This document shows, piece by piece, positions 36,101 through 47,395 of a DNA stretch of 64,000 nucleotides; the first letter of the stretch is position 1; the number at the start of each line of letters is the position of its first letter. The notes under the pieces were generated by a model. It saw only the letters and a program-made list of their open reading frames with translations, had not been told where the DNA came from and searched no databases. The translations under genes were made by a program, and so were the position numbers. This stretch comes from Wuchereria bancrofti (lineage: Eukaryota > Nematoda > Chromadorea > Rhabditida > Onchocercidae). The stretch is from NCBI GenBank assembly GCA_005281725.1, contig SSBO01000012.1, forward strand, positions 4,551,521 through 4,615,520, in the 5' to 3' direction.

Positions 36101-39100
36101 GACAGAATATTCTGCTCAGTACTTGCAATATAGAGTGAGACATACTGCCTCCCTTGTTCAAATACTTTCGAAATTCCCATACAGTTTCAAGAAAACCAAA
36201 TCCCCGTAAGTTTCGAGTTGTTATTCCAGAAAGCTATTGTTAACAACAGAGACAACCGAGCAGGCGACCAATTAGAAGCATAGCAAACATTACAAGTAAA
36301 TTGAATACATAAATTGGTATATTTATGGAGCAGCACACATTTGATAATGATAGTGAAGTACAAAACTCAAAACTATACTATATATCCCACGTTCACTTAT
36401 TATACGATGTCTTGACGTGAAGTTTTAATACATGATGATGACACCGCATAAAAGTTTTGCACCTTTTCAAGAATTAACAAAAAAAGGAAAAAAAAATATC
36501 CCCAAAATATATTAGATTTCCAAAACAAAATAATCTATGCAAAACAGTAGAAACAATTCGGTTGACGCCATTAGCGCATTTAAAATGAATCTTTTGCAAA
36601 AGGCACATAAATGGTAAACAGAGTATATAACGAAACTATATGAAACAAAATATCAACTAACCAAACTCCAGATACTGGAGAAGCTGGTGGTCCAAGCTCA
36701 ACAACTCCATCTTTATGATTATCATTTGATGAGGTCACAGAGACTCCGAAAAACTGAGTCTGAAATGAAATTTACAATAAATCTGGTACTGAAAGTACAA
36801 ATAATTATTCTAGTTCAAGCCGATAAGCTGCAATAACATTACTGAAAATGAAACATTATCCGGAGCAGGGTTTCTTTCTGAATCAGTAGACAGCGTCAAT
36901 TCATCTCCATTCAAATCACCCTCTGGAACAACAACAACCCTTTCTACAACCATCTCAACCTCTTGAATTTCTTCATATTCTCGACGTGGTTTTTCTTCTA
37001 AAAAAATTTGTGTAAATAATATTTATGAATCATAGTCCATATGCTGATTTTCTAAAAACATCTATAAAAGAAATAACATACCGTCCTTCAAATTGGCAAT
37101 AGCCAATTGTTCTGCAAGTATTTCATTATCTGCTACCTGCTTAATTCGCAAATCCAATTCAGTTTGTTGGATTTCATCAATTTTAGTAACAGTAATACTT
37201 GTCTTATTTTTATCTACTTTCGTCATTTTTCCATCATCCACAACTTTTATTAGCAAATCATTGTTACTATTTGAAAGTGCACTACCCGATGCATCCTTAT
37301 GCATTTTTCTATTACTTTTCATCGATTCGAGAAAGTTATTAGTTGATTGTCTGATTTCCTGCGGATCACCAACAAGTGGTTCCGGATTCTTATTTTCCAC
37401 ACCATTCAACTCTTCACGCTTCATCTTTTCGGATGGTTTTAAAATTTTAGTCGTCTTGACCTCTTCTTTCGCCTTTTTATCACTTTCCTTTTTTCCAGCT
37501 CCAACTAATTTGAAAGTAGATCTCTGTCCACAATTTTCTGTGTCTAGGGCACTGCGGTCTTCTTTAACAACTGAGTCTCTGCGCAAAAATATTTTTTTTC
37601 TTTCCTTTTGTATGCGCACGGACTTTACTGACTTAGAAATTCGTGGTTTCGGGGACAAGTCAGCAAGATCAAGCAGTATCGGATCCAAAGCCATTGGTAT
37701 GTCCTTTGGCTTAATGATAGGTGTCCCTAAAATTGACACGGTTAAAGTAACGCTTTTATAAAATTACACAAAATTTGGCTTGATCTCAGCTAATATTTAC
37801 AGAGTTTTAATCTAACTCAAAATTTTAACTTAAGATAGCAATAAGCTCCAAACAATTCAATCATTACTTATGCTTCATCAACACATACCTGGTTTCGAAT
37901 CGCCTTTAACAGAACAAGCGCTACTGTCTTTCATGCAAAAACTCGACTGTGATACTAGTCGCACATCATTTGGTGGTGGTGGAGGTGGTGGCGGCGGAGG
38001 GACGGTAAGTATTTCAGGACCGAATACGCGTTCGCTAGAAAACTTCTGACTGAAATTCCTCATGAAAAAAAAAGATGAAAAACCTCATGTCCACAATAAG
38101 TTTAGAAGTCTAAGTAATGGTTCAGGAAAAGATTTCTTGAAAAACAATCCTTATAAATAGGTATTGATATGAAAGGCAAGCAACACTGCTTAAAGTGACT
38201 TATTTCAACTAGCAAAGTAAAATGCTTAGTTACAACTTCTTTCTTTGGTATTCTGGTGACAAGTACATTAAAAAATCTTTTCGACAGGAACATATACCAC
38301 AGCAAAAAGACATATGAAATATGGTTTAACATCCCGAATACTACTCCTAATTAATCAACAGCTGACAAACTGAATGTTTTTTTTTTAAATGGATATCAAG
38401 AAAGTGGCAAAAAATCCGTCGAATCATTAGCTGGTCGACCTGATGCCACTGTAATATTAAAACGAAACTTACTTCGGAACTGATGAAGCAAAACTGAAAG
38501 CAGGGCAAACTCTAAAGCCAGAATCTGCTGACCAAGTAGGAGTTTGAAAAATTCCAGTTGTATGGTTGCTCTTCTGTGTATTCATATATGGAGGCAGAGT
38601 GGTGGATGTTGAGGCCGGTTGCATCATTAAAAATGGCTGTACATGTATACCCGGTACAGAACCAAAATAAGGCATTTGTGAAATACCATTACTGCCTAGA
38701 ATATGTGCACTCAGTGAGTATTAAACAACTTAATAATAACTAGAAGCGCAAGTATTTTGAATTGTGATCACAGATCATCTTATAACATATTTCAATAAAT
38801 CTCTTACATCCAATTTAACTCATAATTTCAAACTGATAAATAGAAATTCATAACGCCACTCAGATGTGTTGATGTCCTGAGGTGAATTTTTGGGTTTGCG
38901 CTAACGTCTGACATCTTGCTGGTGATGGTAAACTAAAAGAACAACGTAAAATGAAAGAAACAGACCGTGATGTCCCACAATACTTGTACCACCAGAATAG
39001 TTCGGTTTACACAAATTAACTGTAGGTAAGACAATTACTGGACTTCGATCCCTCGCTGTCGTTTGCTTCGCGACTGATTTTATGATTACTGGCTTTTCAG

Positions 39101-39892
39101 TGATTACTGGTGATGGTGATCGAGAATGGGGTGACTTCGGAGGATATGGTGGAGTATGTGGACCACGCCTTACTTTTCTAAAAATATTTTAAAATATGCA
39201 TTACCCTTCCTGTTGCACAAATAAACCCCTTGATTATCAATATAAGACACAAGTCGCTAACCGATCAGCCGAAACTGGATGATCAGTTGAAATATTTGCC
39301 ACGCTGCTTAGAAAACTGCGATCAGAATTTGCTTCAGAGTATTCGCTCCCACCGATATTTAGTTGGTTTGCTGTCTAAACAAAACATGGTATTTAAAATG
39401 CATTACAAAAAAATACATCGTAAATTTTCGGTTGCAGAATTACCACACCAAAGATGTATGCCTTTGGGACCATTTTATTGATCGGGAAAAAATGCGAACT
39501 AACATTATTTGCCAAGAAATGACTCTTATCAGGATTTGGAGGCGTAACCGGCCCATGCCGAACTTTCCCCATAACAAACGGAGGTTTAGGTGGTGGAGGA
39601 CAGTGATATAAAGCATCCGTTATGACTGAATGAGTCTGCTCATATACCTGAAATAGAATTCCTAGCACTACTAAAATAACTTACTACTCACCTATATGGA
39701 GAAAAGGAACGGACTTTTTTAGCTAGACAAGAGAATAAGTTCATTAACGATGAAGCATTTAAATTCATCAACATGACTGAGAATATATCTTGTCTTTTAC
39801 AGCAGTGAGTTTAAATAGCTTCAAATAACTAAGCAAAAAACCTTAAGAGATTCCATTGCGGCTTCACATTTCACTTTGCGTTCCATATTCAT
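33170..39892 (-). CDS. dpy-21: RSBN1/DPY-21 family JmjC H4K20 demethylase
   Basis: Orthologue of RSBN1 and C. elegans DPY-21, a JmjC enzyme that demethylates H4K20me2 and acts in dosage compensation. Exons from the 5' end: 39842-39892, 39580-39647, 38966-39177, 38473-38695, 37889-38049, 37082-37726, 36843-36997, 36662-36759, 35770-35947, 35460-35663, 35225-35367, 34759-34825, 34533-34667, 34303-34391, 34068-34205, 33828-33939, 33601-33672, 33170-33406; 995 residues. The N-terminal half is low-complexity: Pro/Ser/Thr-rich, a run of 10 Pro, then Lys/Glu-rich. The C-terminal half matches RSBN1: [36 protein letters not shown] (HAD, likely the iron-binding HxD), [28 protein letters not shown]. The tail is basic. 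Intron 35368-35459 has a GC donor. The ATG at 39892 is tentative, as the frame stays open a little upstream. Confidence 0.92.
34996..35130 (-). other. Candidate in-frame cassette exon of dpy-21
   Basis: 135 bases between a TTTGTAG acceptor and an AAATACAG/GTGAAAC donor on the minus strand, open for all 45 codons in the frame required (phase 2 to phase 2). It lies in the intron separating exons that together encode the conserved TFRYGPLH block, so the main form must skip it. Inclusion would insert 45 residues without shifting frame. No homology recognised. Confidence 0.35.
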
Positions 39893-41337
39893 TGGCGAGT
39901 CCTTGAAGGTGTTGACAAATCCCTTATTATGTAAATTATAGTGCGCTAGAAGCAGCAATTTTCAACCACAAACAAAATACAAACAATGTGAAATGAACTG
40001 ATACTTAGATCCTGCATCAGAAGGAAAAAACAAAGTACTTTTCAAGGTGACCAGGAAATTCCTTAGTTTCTACGACCTGATTTTATTTTTAGTCATCTAC
40101 TTACTTTCACAGAGAGACCTGCTACAACTAAAGGTCAAAATCATATTACGAATGGTAGTATTCCATGAAGGAATACCATTTGCTGTTTCCAAGCAGTTAC
40201 TTCATCGGACAAGGGTTCAATAAGCATACAAGTCAATATTAGCATCTATAATCACAACTACATGGGATTATTTCAGCAGCGTATAATACTTTGAATCGTG
40301 CCATGTTCATGTTTTCTTTATTTTCCTTACTACTCCTTGCTCAAAAATTCGTATGGTTTTGAAATATACTGCGTTAAATTTTGAAATCTTTTTTTCTCTA
40401 CAAATTAAATTCTAATTTCAACTCCCAAATTCACCGAATCACAGAGCAACCAGGATTCGACCTCCGAAATTCCCCTCTTTAAATTACACGCCCGACCAAA
40501 ACACCAACAAATGCACCACCCAGGCCGCACAAAATAAAAGCCCACACCACACCCACAATTTTGTGAATTTTCCAAACCATGCACCATTTGAGACAATGCC
40601 AAAGATTTTGACCGTAGCGAGAACAATCGTTTCAGGATATAGGGAAGATCTCATGAACACACAAGCTGCATTACATGCTGTGAAACAGTGGGTGCTTTCA
40701 TCTGGCAATTGCCGTAGGAAGGGGCACAAGCGTGCGTTGGCAGACCGGGTTGTTGCTGGTGTACGCAACGTAATATTATAATACAACACAAATGCTGTAC
40801 GATTTAAATAATTGAAAATGAATCACGACTCAAATCAGGTTATTACTCCTGTGATGAATGCCTGTGGTATACTTCACCCGTCCGGAACAGTTTATTGCAA
40901 TGCGGTCTCGCGGATGAAAAGTGGGCTTCATTAAATCTCGCAGATACGTTTTTAGGGCGAGGAGGATGTGGTTGGGTAGGCAGAGTAGTTAGGATTATAA
41001 TGTTGAGTTGTGTACACAATTTTGGAGCTCACTTTTTTTTGTAGCCTAGTTATGAGGCTTTTTTTTATAAGGGAGCTAAAAGGTTACATCTACACTACTC
41101 ATTCATGTAGTGAGCTTGAATCAAGTAGGTAAGCTATAAGGCTTGAAATGACATTACTTTATGCAGTGCGATGTGAAATATGCAAATATTTGCTATTTAC
41201 TTTTTGGACGTTACGTTTTAACTAGCTTGCGAGGAATTTCGGCCGCAGAGTTAGCACTGTCTGATATATTTTTAGTGGGCTGTATCGATTAGTTCAACTT
41301 ATTTCCTTTGTGTAGCAGAAACAGTATCGTTGTGATA
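39893..41337. other. Divergent upstream region of dpy-21 and spr-2
   Basis: About 1.45 kb between the start codons of two oppositely oriented chromatin genes. The block 40440-40990 is clearly richer in G+C than its surroundings and open in frames on both strands (40484-40789 minus, 40563-40781 plus). The minus frame would end in a hydrophobic, Trp-rich segment, but no family was recognised. A possible trans-splice acceptor for dpy-21 (CTTCAAG) ends 9 bases before its ATG. Likely holds both promoters. Confidence 0.5.
41311..41315 (+). promoter_or_regulatory. Possible trans-splice acceptor of spr-2
   Basis: TGTAG after a pyrimidine-rich ATTTCCTTTG, ending 22 bases before the ATG at 41338. Position fits a spliced-leader site; not proven. 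Confidence 0.35.
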
Positions 41338-44112
41338 ATGGGTGAGCCAGTAGCGAAACGCTGCAAGACGGATAACGAAACAAATGGTGATAGCTCGAAG
41401 GTGGTTTAAAATTTCTTATTTTTTTTTTAAGGTCTTATTTTGTAGTTTTTAAATATGTACATAATTAGGCTGCTACTGTGATACATGGAAACTTGTTTGA
41501 GTTGTTTCTTTATTAGCTGTTCGTTAAAAATAGGGATATAAAGGGCATCTTATGGGTATATTTTCGTAGATATTTTATAAAAACCCATTGGAGTTGTGAA
41601 TATAGTTGGTCTGTGAGAAAATGAATACTGTCATTTTTGTTTTGGGGCAAAAAGGGGATCCGAAGTTGTTGGTTCGACAAAGATGTTATGGTTTTTCTCA
41701 CAATATTGCATATATGTAGGTCGCATCCTTTAAAAAAAAATTCCATTTCCTTGAACTGCTGGTTTTCTGGGGTCATTCCGAAATTTTATAAAGCTATTGG
41801 GTTTCTAACTGGGACACAACTGAAACAAATAAATGTACTGGAACAGATAGTTTACTGTGCTTTACTGACATGACGCTAGAACATTTTATATGAAGTGTGC
41901 GATTTCTTATAAAATTGCAATGATCACTTAATAGCACCGTTCCAGTCTTTGTTTTCTCATTCTGTGTGCTGCTGAATCACAATTTCTATCATCCAGCAAA
42001 TTTTCCTGTAGCACAGCTCTTATCAGTTCTTTTTTTTCCTTTGTTCAAAACAGGTTCAACCATTGTGATCCGCTATATTCGCTTGTGCTTATGTTTCCAG
42101 GTGGGTGATTATGATGCTGCTACGCAAAAAATTCTGGAACAAATTGATCAAGTGCAGAGTGAAATAGATTCCTTGAATGAGAAGGCAAGCGAAGAAATAT
42201 TGAAGGCTAGTTTTCGTAGTATTTGTTTTAGTTTTTTTTAAGTTTCTCACAAGTTGTAAGACTTGATAAATCAAATGTAGAGCAAATCTGATATGGTGCT
42301 TCTGCATGGTAGTCTGCGTCTTCTGGAAGAAATTTAGGCACGCAAACTTCAAAGTTGTGTTGTTTTATCGTTTCGATGACTTACTATAATGTTTTGAGCT
42401 TTCGCTTTTGGTCAAAAGTGATAACTTCTTGGCAGAGTTATATCATAGCGTTTCTGTGGTGTTCAGTCATTATTTTAATAGGTCTTCAATTATGGTTTAG
42501 TTGCGTTATGATCTAATTTTTTGAAATCTTGTGGAAAAAGTTAGAAGCACTTTTTAAAGGTTGAACAAAAATATAATTCTCTTCGAAAGCCATTTTTCGA
42601 CAAGCGCAATGATCTTGTTCGCGACATTCCAAATTTCTGGGTCACCGCAGTAAGTTTTTTAATAATATTTGATTATGTGTTGAAGATCTAATATGGCATT
42701 AATTGCTATACTGCGAGACGTAGACAGTGGTGAGCTGGAGTGGAAATTTTATAATGTATTCTCTCCTAAAAGAAGACAAAAAGTTTGGAATTTTTAGCAC
42801 TGTAAGGACGAAGCATAAATGCTTTTAAACTTATCTTACAAAGTGGAGTTTCAAGGCTGTGAATTCTGAATAGAGCAAAACTTGTCCAGCTATTCAATTA
42901 GCATAATTTAGGGAGCGAACAACCATTACGATCATATGTAGTCCAGTGAAGTTCACAATTCAGTTTCTATTTATCAGTTTCTTAAGTATTATGCGAAGAA
43001 AATCAGTCGAATTCATTAAAACTTCTTTTAGTTTGTCAACCATCCAAATATCAGTGCGATATTGGACGAAGAAGAAGAAGAATGCTTACATTATCTTACT
43101 ACAGTTGAGGTTTGTCTTTCATAATTTCTGCGACTGCCACTTTTTTGATTTTACACGACATATTCTGTCCATCATTAAAGTTGAAAGCTTCTGATTCTGT
43201 CGAAACTTTAAATGTTATCTTGAAGTATGTTATTATTCTAAATACTTTATTCAACATTGTCGTTAGAAATTTCTAGATATATATGCTGTTTAGCTTTTGC
43301 TATGCGCAAATGACTTCAAAAATAAAATCCCAGTGGTTTACGAGCTGGATGATATAGAAGTAGTTAGTATGAGCATTATTTCAGTACTTTATCCAGTACT
43401 GCTATTAAATCATACTAATTTGTAGAATTGATTGTTTTAGGTGGAAGAATTTGATGACATCAAGTCTGGATATAGGATTAAATTGACATTTGATGAGAAT
43501 CCGTTTTTTGAAAATACTCAGCTTGTCAAGGAATTTTTTCTCGGTGATTTTGAACCGACAAGTACTACGACTGTCATCAAATGGAAGCCGGATAATGATC
43601 TCTTAAATAAAGTATTATTTCCTTAAATACCATCTCTTCAAAATATGTTTCCATCTTCCAGAGCTTTTGTATTCAATTACAGTTGCAGTTTACTTTGCTT
43701 AAAGGTGAAAACCAAGAGTCAGAGTAGTGGTGATACAACGCCAGCGCCACGTTCATTTTTTGCTTGGCTATCAGATAATCAGGATCCAAGTAACGACGAA
43801 ATCGCAGAAGTAGGTTTCAAAGTTTAACTTATCATTCTAAAGACATACCCATTGCTTCCACATATTGTTTTTTATCGTATAGTTTCATTCAAAATACTTT
43901 ATACTTCATATGTCAAACTTTACTCTTTTGTGCGAACTCTTTATGTATTAAGCTTTCTGTTGTAGTTAATCAAAGACGATCTTTGGCCGAATCCGCTGCA
44001 GTACTTTTTGGTGCCAGAAATGGATGAAAATGCTGGAGTTTCCGGCGACGACGACAATTTTGATGATATTTTCGAAGAAGCCGATGATGCTGGAGAAGAT
44101 AATGAGGACTGA
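41338..44112 (+). CDS. spr-2: SET / I2PP2A nucleosome-assembly family protein
   Basis: Histone chaperone and PP2A inhibitor of the NAP/SET family; C. elegans SPR-2 modifies presenilin phenotypes through transcription. Exons: 41338-41400, 42101-42205, 42560-42649, 43032-43109, 43441-43611, 43705-43809, 43966-44112; 252 residues. Order: short basic N terminus ([10 protein letters not shown]), dimerisation helix ([20 protein letters not shown], then [11 protein letters not shown]), and the earmuff domain ([80 protein letters not shown]), ending in an acidic tail that is shorter than in vertebrate SET. The intron 42206-42559 begins with GC, not GT; the join LK/VEQKYN is fixed by homology and phase. 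AATAAA at 44604-44609 is a possible, distant poly(A) signal. Complete and intact. Confidence 0.96.
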
Positions 44113-47100
44113 CTAAAAGTAATTAGTTTCGGGTAGGCCAGATGCTGATTTTTCTGGTTTTTGCTGCCATTGCAGTAACATTAAGAAATGGTTTTTCGTT
44201 GATATTCTTTAGTTTTTTAAAACATGTTCTTTGTTGTTGTATGAAACAATTTGCCATTGCAGAACCCTGTTGGGAAAGCTGTTTGTGCGCACACCGATAA
44301 ATTCTAGCGATTTTATTGGTCGATATTTTCGTTGTCAGTAATTAGTGGTAAATCGCATCTAGGTAGAAGTAGCGCACTAGGTTTCCGGAATTTTTTCATG
44401 AGATGGTAGTTGGATTTTTTTTACTCTGATATATACCCAGATTTGGTTTTGGGTGCTGTGCCTAGTTGATTCATCGAATAGATATATTCTGACTTTGCTC
44501 TTTTTCCCTCCATCCTTATTGTTTAAGTAATGCGCTACTGCTAGTTTTCTTATCGATCTAATCCTGTTTGTTAAGAGTCTGATAGCATAAATGTGCTATA
44601 TTCAATAAACAGTCAATGTGTGCATGTAAGCGTGCTTTGTGATGTGCGCATGTATGTATGTGCGTAAACGTGTGTGTGTATGTGTGTGTTCTCGCATTTA
44701 AATATGTTGATAAAGTTTCCTCCCTATTTTTGTGCGCACTTTTCTATTCAAATCATATGTTGTCATTTTGTCACTTTTCATTTGCTAAGTTAACAGTAAC
44801 TGATTATGTATTTATCGTTTTGCGCTCGCATCTCAGACATTAGTTTTAATGCAGCATTTCAGATTTTAGATTTTCCTGATGTAAAGTACCGTGCATAAAC
44901 TCATAAGTTTAGCTTTCAACCCAGGTTCTCCCGTTAGCGACGTGTACAAAAAAAGACAAACATTTACCGAAAATTTTCAGACAATGTCTGAGAAAGCGTG
45001 AGTTTTCGTAAGTGTTGTTGTTGGGAAACACACTGTTCATTTGGTGTGGAGATATTGTATCATTCGTCGGCTACAGTAGTGTTTAACGAATTCATCATTA
45101 TTCAAAATTTCGGTTTTTCCTAGACTAAAGTTCTGTAATATTCGATGGGAGCCTTCCTTTGGACGGCATTTTATATATATAACTCAAGATTACGGTGATA
45201 CTGAATTGGATTCATGAATTGAGTCCCGAGTTTCGTTATTCGGAATGTATTCAGTTGGTATAATAAATAAAGCATAAACTATTGCTGAATATGGTTTTAT
45301 GTAATCTCTATTAATATATGTTAAGTGGGTCCATAATGCTTTGTAACCTCCTACTTCGTGTTTCAACGAATCATGTGTTTTAAATTTCTTGAAGAAAGTA
45401 ACACCAGACTGTTGTACATTTGTTTTATTTGCTAAATCTATCGGCACTTTTTGCCCTTTCGATGTCGCTATTACCAAGCACTGCTTTTTCTTGCGCGCTT
45501 GGGAAATTGTTCTCATTCCCTAACACTTTTTATTTAATGTGTGGAATGTTGTTGCTGTTTACATGTTTTAGCCAGAAATAAGAATTTTAAAGTCCGATTT
45601 ACAAACTCTTGCATATAAGGAGAAAAAGCATCCCACGCTTGAGACAAATTTCTTTGTCGTTAATTCGTTTTTGCTGCTCGATGTCCATATTTTTCCATAA
45701 AATAATAGAATAAGGTAAGTTTTTGAATTGTAAACACACAGATTGTACCTCTCTTTTGTACTGTAAGATTATGGTGCCGGAAAATATGTTACACGTTTTT
45801 GCTATGACACATTATTTTTTAAAGAGTTACATTTTAGAAAAGCAGAGTTGTCTTATATATTGCTGCTTTTGGTAAAGAATCTACAGATCATTGGTTGAAT
45901 TTTTATAAGAGGTTGTGAATGCAACTATGTAGTGGATTTTTCGGAGCAGAAAGATTTTCAACTGTTAACAAAATGCATTGTTTAATATGTTAGAAATTGC
46001 TCCTTTGTTCCAAATCAAATTTGCTTGCAATGTCAAAATATTGTAAAGGTTTTCTAAGGTAATAGTAATTCTTGGAGGAATTGACAATAATGAACCCATC
46101 GTTTACTACATGAAGAGTAAAGATCATCTGATAGCTCTTAACTCAATGTAATCATGCACTTGTTGCAAGTCAATGCTCACTACATAAAGATTTAAATCCT
46201 TTGTCTAGATCAGTTTTTTGTGCCAGCACGTTATAGTTCGGCTGCTCCCCCGCGCTCATTTAATTCAGTTCATTTAAATCCCTGAAGTTCCCCATCAATT
46301 CATTCATTTTCTTGATCTCATTTGTAGATACTCTACGAAATTACCAGTGTATTGTTGCTATAGATTAATACTTGTGTATCGTGGCTGTTAACGGATAAAA
46401 GCATTACAATAGGCTTTCCACTCAACGCATTCGTCCATACCAACTACAACAACAAACAACGAAGGCTCTTGAGCATAAGAAAGTTCAATTCGACTCTAAG
46501 CTATAAGTTCAGGCAGCTCCCAAGTTTCACGATACAGACGACGTATGTTACACATTACAATTCGAGTCCTTTTCATTTAAATGTTCTTAAGTAGTCTGAA
46601 TATCAACATAACTAAATTCAGTGTAGAAATTGAAAAAGCACTAAAGATTTCCTGGTACTCCACATAATTTTCATACTCAGGACGTTTTGAGAGCATATTT
46701 CCTCAACCTAGGTGTTTTCAGCTGAGGTTGGCGCGAATTATCGAAATGTTTTAAATATAATGGATTACGTGTTTCCCGGCGTTGCAAGATGTAATCATGT
46801 GACTTGAAGTCGCGGAAATATGTCGCTCATTTTAAAATCTTGGGTAGAGAAGTACGGGAAGTGGGATTTGAGAGGTTTTTTTTTTATTTTAGGGAACCGT
46901 TTAGCGGTCTTCATGTCAGCAGAACTTACCAGTTTATTGCTCAGTGGACGAAAGTTTCAAACTAAGATTTTATTAACTAAAGAAAATTGCCGATAACAAC
47001 CAACGGCTAAATCTTTTGGGAACTATGAAATTTAATTCTCAGAGAAATAAATTCCAAAAACGAACTTCCGGAAATTCGAAGCTTGTTCACATTTTTCGGA

Positions 47101-47395
47101 AAACAGAATCGCAGTTGTTGGAAAAATAGGAACTTCAGCAAAGAACTAGTCATTGCAATTAATGAGTTGAGTTTTAAATAAATCATCTATTTTCGCAGTA
47201 ATCATCAAAAGGAAAAAATATCAAAATAAGGAAAGCAGAAGGATCCGAGATTTCTACTGGTATCGACACAAGTAATTGGTATAAAAATAGCATTACGATT
47301 TCCTAACAAAGCAATTTTAGAAGAGTAATGTATACCGTCAAAATACTGTGCTGCCACTGTTCGTGTTGCGATATTGACAGCCTTCAATCTCATTG
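44113..47395. other. Intergenic, 3.3 kb: spr-2 to coiled-coil gene
   Basis: Holds the 3' ends of two convergent genes. AATAAA at 44604-44609 may end spr-2. A TG-rich simple repeat spans about 44616-44690. An open frame at 45190-45516 (minus) has a basic start but no motif or splice support, so it was left out. Otherwise A+T-rich with nothing recognised. Confidence 0.55.
44616..44690. repeat. TG/TATG-rich simple repeat
   Basis: Degenerate TGTG, ATGTATGTATGTGCG and TGTGTGTGTATGTGTGTG units just after the spr-2 poly(A) signal. Low complexity only. Confidence 0.75.

Noticed and set aside
37093..37761. 222-codon open frame on the plus strand
   Set aside because: Antisense shadow of the large Lys/Glu-rich dpy-21 exon 37082-37726; a Ser/Phe-rich translation with no family.
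40430..40560. tRNA-like B-box (GGTCGAATCC on the minus strand)
   Set aside because: No acceptor-stem or anticodon-arm pairing could be built around it and the T-stem does not pair.
45190..45516. 108-codon minus-strand open frame
   Set aside because: Begins with a plausible basic segment but has no homology, no acceptor close before its ATG, and sits in the 3' flank of two convergent genes.
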